NCBI GenBank assembly: GCA_028293775.1
Contig: JAQGOD010000294.1
Coordinates: 1 to 10,085 of the forward strand
Length of the DNA stretch: 10,085 nt
Direction: 5' to 3'
Source of the DNA: Gammaproteobacteria bacterium
Lineage (GTDB): Bacteria; Pseudomonadota; Gammaproteobacteria; Steroidobacterales; Steroidobacteraceae
The notes below the pieces were generated by a model that worked only from the letters and a program-made list of their open reading frames with translations, had not been told where the DNA came from and made no database searches. Position numbers and translations under genes: made by a program. Numbering within the stretch: the first letter of the stretch is position 1; each line of letters opens with the position of its first letter. Positions 7,238-10,085 of the stretch are shown here, piece after piece.

Positions 7238-7253
7238 GGTTTAGCGCTAAGCC
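7238..7253. promoter_or_regulatory. Near-perfect 16-bp palindrome upstream of ku (operator candidate)
   Basis: The core TTAGCGCTAA (7241-7250) is a perfect 10-bp palindrome. It is flanked by GG on the left and CC on the right (7238-7239 with 7252-7253), with one mismatched pair between. It lies about 83-98 bases upstream of the ku start. Such a dyad could be a binding site for a dimeric regulator, perhaps the MerR-type protein encoded in the cluster, but MerR operators usually sit inside an over-long promoter spacer and no such promoter is visible. Confidence 0.35.
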
Positions 7254-7303
7254 TAGGAACAATAGCACCTGGTTTCAAGTGATTTTGCCTCAAACACGCG
7301 TAG

Positions 7304-7319
7304 GCCTGCCGGTGCAGGC
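7304..7319. repeat. Inverted repeat, 6-bp stem
   Basis: GCCTGC at 7304-7309 pairs with GCAGGC at 7314-7319 around a 4-base loop. It is the furthest from msrA in a row of four hairpins. No T-run follows on either strand, so it is not a canonical intrinsic terminator. Confidence 0.6.
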
Positions 7320-7331
7320 AACCTGGCAGCG

Positions 7332-7351
7332 GGCAGCACGCTCGTGCTGCC
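7332..7351. repeat. Inverted repeat, 8-bp stem
   Basis: GGCAGCAC at 7332-7339 pairs perfectly with GTGCTGCC at 7344-7351, leaving a 4-base loop. It is a stable GC-rich hairpin on either strand without a following T-run. It may help to stop or stabilise the msrA transcript or insulate ku from it. Confidence 0.65.
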
Positions 7352-7362
7352 GGGCCCTTGTT

Positions 7363-7399
7363 ACACGTAAAAGCCCTATGATATTAATGGGTTACGTGT
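7363..7399. repeat. Inverted repeat, 8-bp arms plus inner CCC/GGG pairing
   Basis: ACACGTAA at 7363-7370 is the exact reverse complement of TTACGTGT at 7392-7399. Inside, CCC (7374-7376) can pair with GGG (7389-7391) after a 3-base bulge, closing a 12-base AT-rich loop. It lies 16 bases beyond the msrA stop codon. It could be a transcript-end structure or a protein-binding dyad. Confidence 0.6.
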
Positions 7400-7436
7400 C
7401 CCCGCCGCCGTAAATCATGCCTGACGGGCGGCGGGG
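7400..7436. repeat. GC-rich inverted repeat, 10-bp arms, spanning the msrA stop
   Basis: CCCCGCCGCC at 7400-7409 is the exact reverse complement of GGCGGCGGGG at 7427-7436. The 17-base loop contains the msrA stop codon (7415-7417). The stem immediately abuts the next inverted repeat. On the msrA-sense strand no T-run follows, so this is terminator-like rather than a standard Rho-independent terminator. Confidence 0.6.
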
Positions 7437-7942
7437 CGAACCGGAAGCGTCCACTCAGGACGGATAAAATGGCAAGTGTATCCGTCGGGGATTCGTTCCA
7501 GGTAGTCCTGATGTTCAGGCTCCGCTTCCCAGAAATCGCCCGCCGGAGCGAGTTCGGTCACGACTTTTCCCGGCCAAAGACCCGATGCCTCAACGTCCTC
7601 GATGGTGTCCTCCGCCACACGTTTCTGTTCATCGCTCGTATAGAAGATCGCGGACCGATAGCTCAGGCCGCGATCGTTTCCCTGGCGATTCAGCGTGGTC
7701 GGATCATGTATCTGGAAGAAAAACTCCAGCAGCTTGCGATAGCTGATGAGCTTGGGGTTGAAGAGGATTTCCACCGCTTCCGTATGGGTGCCGTGATTGC
7801 GATATGTTGCATTCGGCACATCGCCGCCCGAATACCCCACCCGTGTGGAGACGACGCCAGGATAACGACGCAGCAGATCCTGGACGCCCCAGAAACAGCC
7901 GCCTGCGAGAATTGCGCGTTCAGTTGGTGCAGACATGGTCAC
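7415..7942 (-). CDS. msrA: Peptide-methionine (S)-S-oxide reductase MsrA
   Basis: MsrA reduces the S form of methionine sulfoxide in proteins, repairing oxidative damage, using thioredoxin for recycling. The 175-residue product has the signature GGCFWG with catalytic Cys16, then [14 protein letters not shown] (28-40), HTEAVEI (53-59), [17 protein letters not shown] (74-90) and the C-terminal EHQDYL and [10 protein letters not shown] with a second Cys at 157. It is a full-length, cytoplasmic single-domain form with no MsrB fusion. Two starts are possible: GTG at 7942, 4 bases after AAGGAG, and ATG at 7936, 10 bases after it; both leave the domain whole. It starts 13 bp after the stop of the DksA-like gene, within which gap the ribosome site lies, so the two are probably cotranscribed. 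Confidence 0.95.
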   Translation of the reverse strand: MTMSAPTERAILAGGCFWGVQDLLRRYPGVVSTRVGYSGGDVPNATYRNHGTHTEAVEILFNPKLISYRKLLEFFFQIHDPTTLNRQGNDRGLSYRSAIFYTSDEQKRVAEDTIEDVEASGLWPGKVVTELAPAGDFWEAEPEHQDYLERIPDGYTCHFIRPEWTLPVRPAARQA

Positions 7943-7955
7943 GTTACTCCTTCAC

Positions 7956-8351
7956 TCATGATCGTACGACGCCGCCAGCGGCATCGCGGGTTTTCTGTTC
8001 TTCCAGCGTGTACAGCGCTTCCGGGATGGCCTCCAGCCGCTCGATGGGAATCGGCGCGCCGCTCGCGTCGGACAAGCCGTACGTGCCTTCATCGATTTTC
8101 TGCAATGCGCGCTCGATGTCGCTTAAGCGGCTGTCTTCCACGGCTTCCAGATTTTCCTCCAGCTCCAAAGTGGCAAGTTTTTGAGCCTCGTCTTCGAACT
8201 CGCGCGCTTGGCCGCTCAATTCGCTTTTGACGCTCGCCTGTTCCTGCTCGAGATCGCGCCTGACCCGCAGGATCTGCTGGCGCAGTTTGGTCAGCCCGCG
8301 TTTTTGCCGTTCGATGAATGCCGGGTCCAGCCTTGATGGTTTACGGGTCAC
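7956..8351 (-). CDS. DksA/TraR-family protein lacking all zinc-finger cysteines
   Basis: A 131-residue relative of DksA, the RNA polymerase secondary-channel factor that works with ppGpp. Residues about 10-88 form a long charged coiled coil. The end, GTYGLSDASGAPIPIERLEAIPEALY, is the DksA/TraR C-terminal signature. However, the four zinc-binding cysteines of the C4 form are replaced, by my alignment, with Ser94, Ser97, Thr115 and Glu118, and the protein contains no cysteine. At the coiled-coil tip, EFEDEA (51-56) aligns with the DxxDxA motif of DksA, keeping the second Asp (54) and Ala (56) but with Glu for the first. GTG at 8351 is chosen: AGGTG lies at 8359-8363, 7 bases upstream, and no other start lies before the coil. 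It may be a zinc-independent transcription factor or a diverged member with another role. It precedes msrA by 13 bp. Confidence 0.85.
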   Translation of the reverse strand: MTRKPSRLDPAFIERQKRGLTKLRQQILRVRRDLEQEQASVKSELSGQAREFEDEAQKLATLELEENLEAVEDSRLSDIERALQKIDEGTYGLSDASGAPIPIERLEAIPEALYTLEEQKTRDAAGGVVRS

Positions 8352-8515
8352 TTGAGGGCACCTATGTGTGGGGTGATGCTGCTGTATGGGGATGGTTCTG
8401 CAATATTACACCCAGCCTAGTCGCGGGGCGTGCCTAGCCCGGAACAGGAGGCCGGTATACGGACTCCAGGGCGAGGGCTCCGAGGCCGGGTAATCGGTGC
8501 TCAGCGCCGGCGTGC
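8352..8515. other. Intergenic region between LytTR regulator and DksA-like gene
   Basis: These 164 bases follow the response regulator gene and precede the DksA-like gene on the minus strand. No coding frame is credible. A TAATAT hexamer on the minus strand (8403-8408), about 50 bases before the GTG, resembles a -10 box, but the matching -35 position reads ACGCCC, which is poor, so the promoter is only a candidate. GCCTAG occurs twice, 17 bases apart (8415-8420 and 8432-8437). No terminator with a T-run was found for the regulator gene. Confidence 0.4.
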
Positions 8516-9295
8516 TTACATCTGTTTGAAGAGGTGCGCAAATTGCCGGCTGACCGCAATCTCTTCCCTGCGGCCTTTGAGCGCCAGGCTCAGGTGTCCC
8601 AACTCATCACGTTTCGCATGCTCAATGTGCTGAGAGTTGACTACCGTGCCGCGGTGAACCTGCCAGAATGTCTCTGCGTCCAGCTGCTCCAGCAGTTCCC
8701 TTAAAGGCATGCGGATGATGCTGTCGCCTTCGCGCGTGGCAACCGTGATGTATTTATCTTCGGCCTCGAACCACAGCACGTCGTTCACCGGAATGAGCTT
8801 GACCGTGGTGCCGGCCCCGGCACGCACAAAGCGCAGCTTTTCCTTGCCCCGGGTGCCCGACCCCAACAAGTGAGCAATGCGCGCCGCCATTTCGCCGGTG
8901 GAGTCCTCGCTCCCGGTGCGGCCGAGCTGATGGGTCAAGCGCTCGATGCATTTGATCAGTCGCGCCACCTCGACGGGCTTGAGCAAATAATCGACTGCGG
9001 CGGTTTCGAAGGCGTCCAGTGCATAGGCATCGTAGGCGGTCACGAAGACGATGAGGGGCGGCTGGTCCTTCAAGCAAAGCTGCCGCGCTGCTTCCAGGCC
9101 ATCAAGCTGCGGCATGCGCACGTCGAGAAACGCGACATCGGGAGAAAACTGCTCCGCGAGCTTCAGCGCTTCGGCACCGTTGGCTGCAATGGCCGCACAC
9201 CGCGCCGCGGGCCAATGCTCGCTCAGTTGCTTCGCCAGGGCCCGGGCGAGCAGCGGCTCATCCTCCGCGATGATGTAGCTATGCGGAGTGCTCAT
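8516..9295 (-). CDS. LytTR-family response regulator (AlgR/LytR type)
   Basis: A 259-residue response regulator. The receiver domain (about 5-122) has the acidic cluster EDE (11-13), phospho-acceptor Asp58 in FLDVRMPQLDG, Thr86 in VTAYDAYALDAFE and Lys106 in LLKP. A linker (about 125-150) leads to a LytTR DNA-binding domain (about 152-259) with KLIPVNDVLWFEAEDKY, MPLRELLEQL, FWQVHRGTVVN and a final basic SRQFAHLFKQM. LytTR domains bind paired direct repeats in promoters. ATG at 9295 is chosen because it overlaps the sensor kinase stop (ATGA) and starts exactly at the receiver domain; the frame runs open to 9634, but that part lies inside the kinase gene. It is the output partner of the kinase encoded just upstream; the target genes and signal are unknown. 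Confidence 0.93.
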   Translation of the reverse strand: MSTPHSYIIAEDEPLLARALAKQLSEHWPAARCAAIAANGAEALKLAEQFSPDVAFLDVRMPQLDGLEAARQLCLKDQPPLIVFVTAYDAYALDAFETAAVDYLLKPVEVARLIKCIERLTHQLGRTGSEDSTGEMAARIAHLLGSGTRGKEKLRFVRAGAGTTVKLIPVNDVLWFEAEDKYITVATREGDSIIRMPLRELLEQLDAETFWQVHRGTVVNSQHIEHAKRDELGHLSLALKGRREEIAVSRQFAHLFKQM

Positions 9296-10085
9296 CCGGC
9301 AGGTCTGGAGAGCAAATTCAGCGGTACCTCGATGGCGGCATGGGTCCCGCGCGGCGTGCGCGGTTCCAAAATCAATCGCGCCGAACTGCCGAATAGCGAC
9401 TGCAGGCGGGCGCGTATATTTTGAATGCCGGCACCGGTGCCGGCGGTGTGCGCATTGCCGAGGCCAATACCGGTATCGTCGACCCAGAGTTTCAGTGTAT
9501 CCGCGGTACAGTGCACGCTGACGCGGATGGTACCGCCGTCGCCTGCCGGCTCGATGCCGTGGGTGATGGCGTTTTCCACGAGCGGCTGCAGCAGCATCGC
9601 GGGAAATTTCAGTCGCAGGCAATCCGGGTCGCACTCGAATTCCGTGATGAGGCGATTGGGCAGGCGCAGCGCCATGATGGCGAGGTAGGCCTTCAGCAAC
9701 TCGACCTCGGTTTGCAGCGTCGCGGTTTCACTGCGCGCATGCGTGAGTGCGGCTCGCAAATAACGAATCAGATTGGCAAGCAGTGCGCGTGCCTCCGCAG
9801 GGTCCACCGCGATGAGCGCATCGAGATTGGCCAGCGTGTTGAAAAGAAAATGCGGCTCGATCTGCGCCTGCAGCGCCCGCAACTGCGCTTCGACGGCCGC
9901 GCGTTCGGCGCGTTCCACATCACGCTTGCTTTGGGCGAGTTGCACCCAGCTGAAATTGATGAACAGTGCAATGCTGCCTGCGATGAGCGAGAACACAATG
10001 CACACGATCCAGACGTAGCTCTGGTGCCAGCTGAAGACGGTGGAGTTTTGGCCGCTCAAGAACAGCTGTGAGAACAGCTCGCCGA
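9292..10085 (-). CDS. LytS/AlgZ-type sensor histidine kinase (5' end outside window)
   Basis: Membrane sensor kinase of the His_kinase family that pairs with LytTR regulators. The frame is open to the right edge, so the N-terminus is missing; the TTG at 10059 is not taken as the start. A hydrophobic segment (YVWIVCIVFSLIAGSIALFI, about codons 10017-9958) is probably the last transmembrane helix, followed by a charged coil (SKRDVERAERAAVEAQLRAL). The H box IEPHFLFNTLANLDAL holds the phospho-acceptor His at codon 9850-9852. The ATPase domain shows the N box LLQPLVENAITHGI, the G box DDTGIGL and GTGAGIQNIRARL. Its stop overlaps the regulator's ATG by 4 bp, so the pair is translated together. The sensory part lies outside the window, so the stimulus cannot be guessed. 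Confidence 0.93.
   Translation of the reverse strand, partial: GELFSQLFLSGQNSTVFSWHQSYVWIVCIVFSLIAGSIALFINFSWVQLAQSKRDVERAERAAVEAQLRALQAQIEPHFLFNTLANLDALIAVDPAEARALLANLIRYLRAALTHARSETATLQTEVELLKAYLAIMALRLPNRLITEFECDPDCLRLKFPAMLLQPLVENAITHGIEPAGDGGTIRVSVHCTADTLKLWVDDTGIGLGNAHTAGTGAGIQNIRARLQSLFGSSARLILEPRTPRGTHAAIEVPLNLLSRPAG

Larger units (their letters stand above)
7156..7414. other. Intergenic region between msrA and ku; likely holds ku promoter
   Basis: These 259 bases have no credible coding frame. The ku-proximal half (about 7156-7260) is relatively AT-rich and contains a palindrome at 7238-7253; the msrA-proximal half is GC-rich and filled with inverted repeats. A promoter driving the ku cluster is expected here because the next gene upstream is separated by these repeats. 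I could not find a convincing -35/-10 pair: TTGCGC and TAAAAT-like hexamers on the minus strand are badly spaced. Confidence 0.6.

Noticed and set aside
7156..7240. Sigma-70 promoter for ku
   Set aside because: Hexamers resembling -35 and -10 boxes exist but none are properly spaced, so no site was annotated.
7332..7351. Hairpin considered as an intrinsic terminator for msrA
   Set aside because: Stem is good but no T-run follows on the msrA-sense strand and it is over 60 bases from the stop; kept only as an inverted repeat.
7469..8230. 253-codon open frame on the + strand across msrA and the DksA-like gene
   Set aside because: It spans two genes with strong family signatures on the other strand and shows no protein family features.
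9296..9634. Long N-terminal extension of the LytTR regulator
   Set aside because: It is an out-of-frame reading of the kinase ATPase domain; ATG 9295 overlaps the kinase stop and starts the receiver domain.
9421..10071. 216-codon open frame on the + strand opposite the sensor kinase
   Set aside because: It mirrors the kinase codons, has no domain, and the kinase motifs on the other strand are unambiguous.

Overview
The window is a GC-rich, densely packed stretch of bacterial chromosome. Gene content (AlgZ/AlgR-like LytTR two-component pair, DksA/TraR family protein, MsrA, Ku/LigD) and protein style suggest a proteobacterium, perhaps gamma- or beta-, but no marker gene fixes the taxon. Twelve protein-coding genes are supported, two of them cut by the window edges. 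No tRNA, rRNA, CRISPR array, transposase or prophage gene was seen.

Region 1 (2-1293, + strand): the 3' end of a dienelactone-hydrolase-family gene overlaps by 4 bp a NUDIX hydrolase gene whose Nudix box is split by an insertion. Its stop codon interlocks with the stop codon of the convergent ligase gene in a shared ctag.

Region 2 (1290-7155, - strand) is the centre of interest: a tightly coupled five-gene cluster read ku -> MerR-HTH/TPR protein -> ligD -> alpha/beta hydrolase -> second ATP-dependent ligase (LigB-like). Junctions are 1-bp gap, 4-bp overlap, 2-bp gap and 4-bp overlap, so it is almost certainly one transcript. Ku and LigD are the core of bacterial non-homologous end joining (NHEJ). 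LigD here has ligase and polymerase domains but no phosphoesterase domain. The MerR/TPR protein, the serine alpha/beta hydrolase and the second ligase are candidate accessory parts of an extended end-joining system.

Region 3 (7156-7414): 259 bp non-coding, upstream of ku and downstream of msrA. It holds a perfect 10-bp palindrome within a near-palindrome (possible operator) and a run of four inverted repeats close to the msrA end (possible transcription barrier).

Region 4 (7415-8351, - strand): a DksA/TraR-family gene in which all four zinc-finger cysteines are replaced, followed 13 bp later by msrA (methionine sulfoxide reductase A). They probably form a two-gene unit with a stress/redox flavour.

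Region 5 (8516-10085, - strand): a LytS/AlgZ-type sensor kinase (5' end outside the window) overlapping by 4 bp a LytTR response regulator gene, a standard two-component operon.
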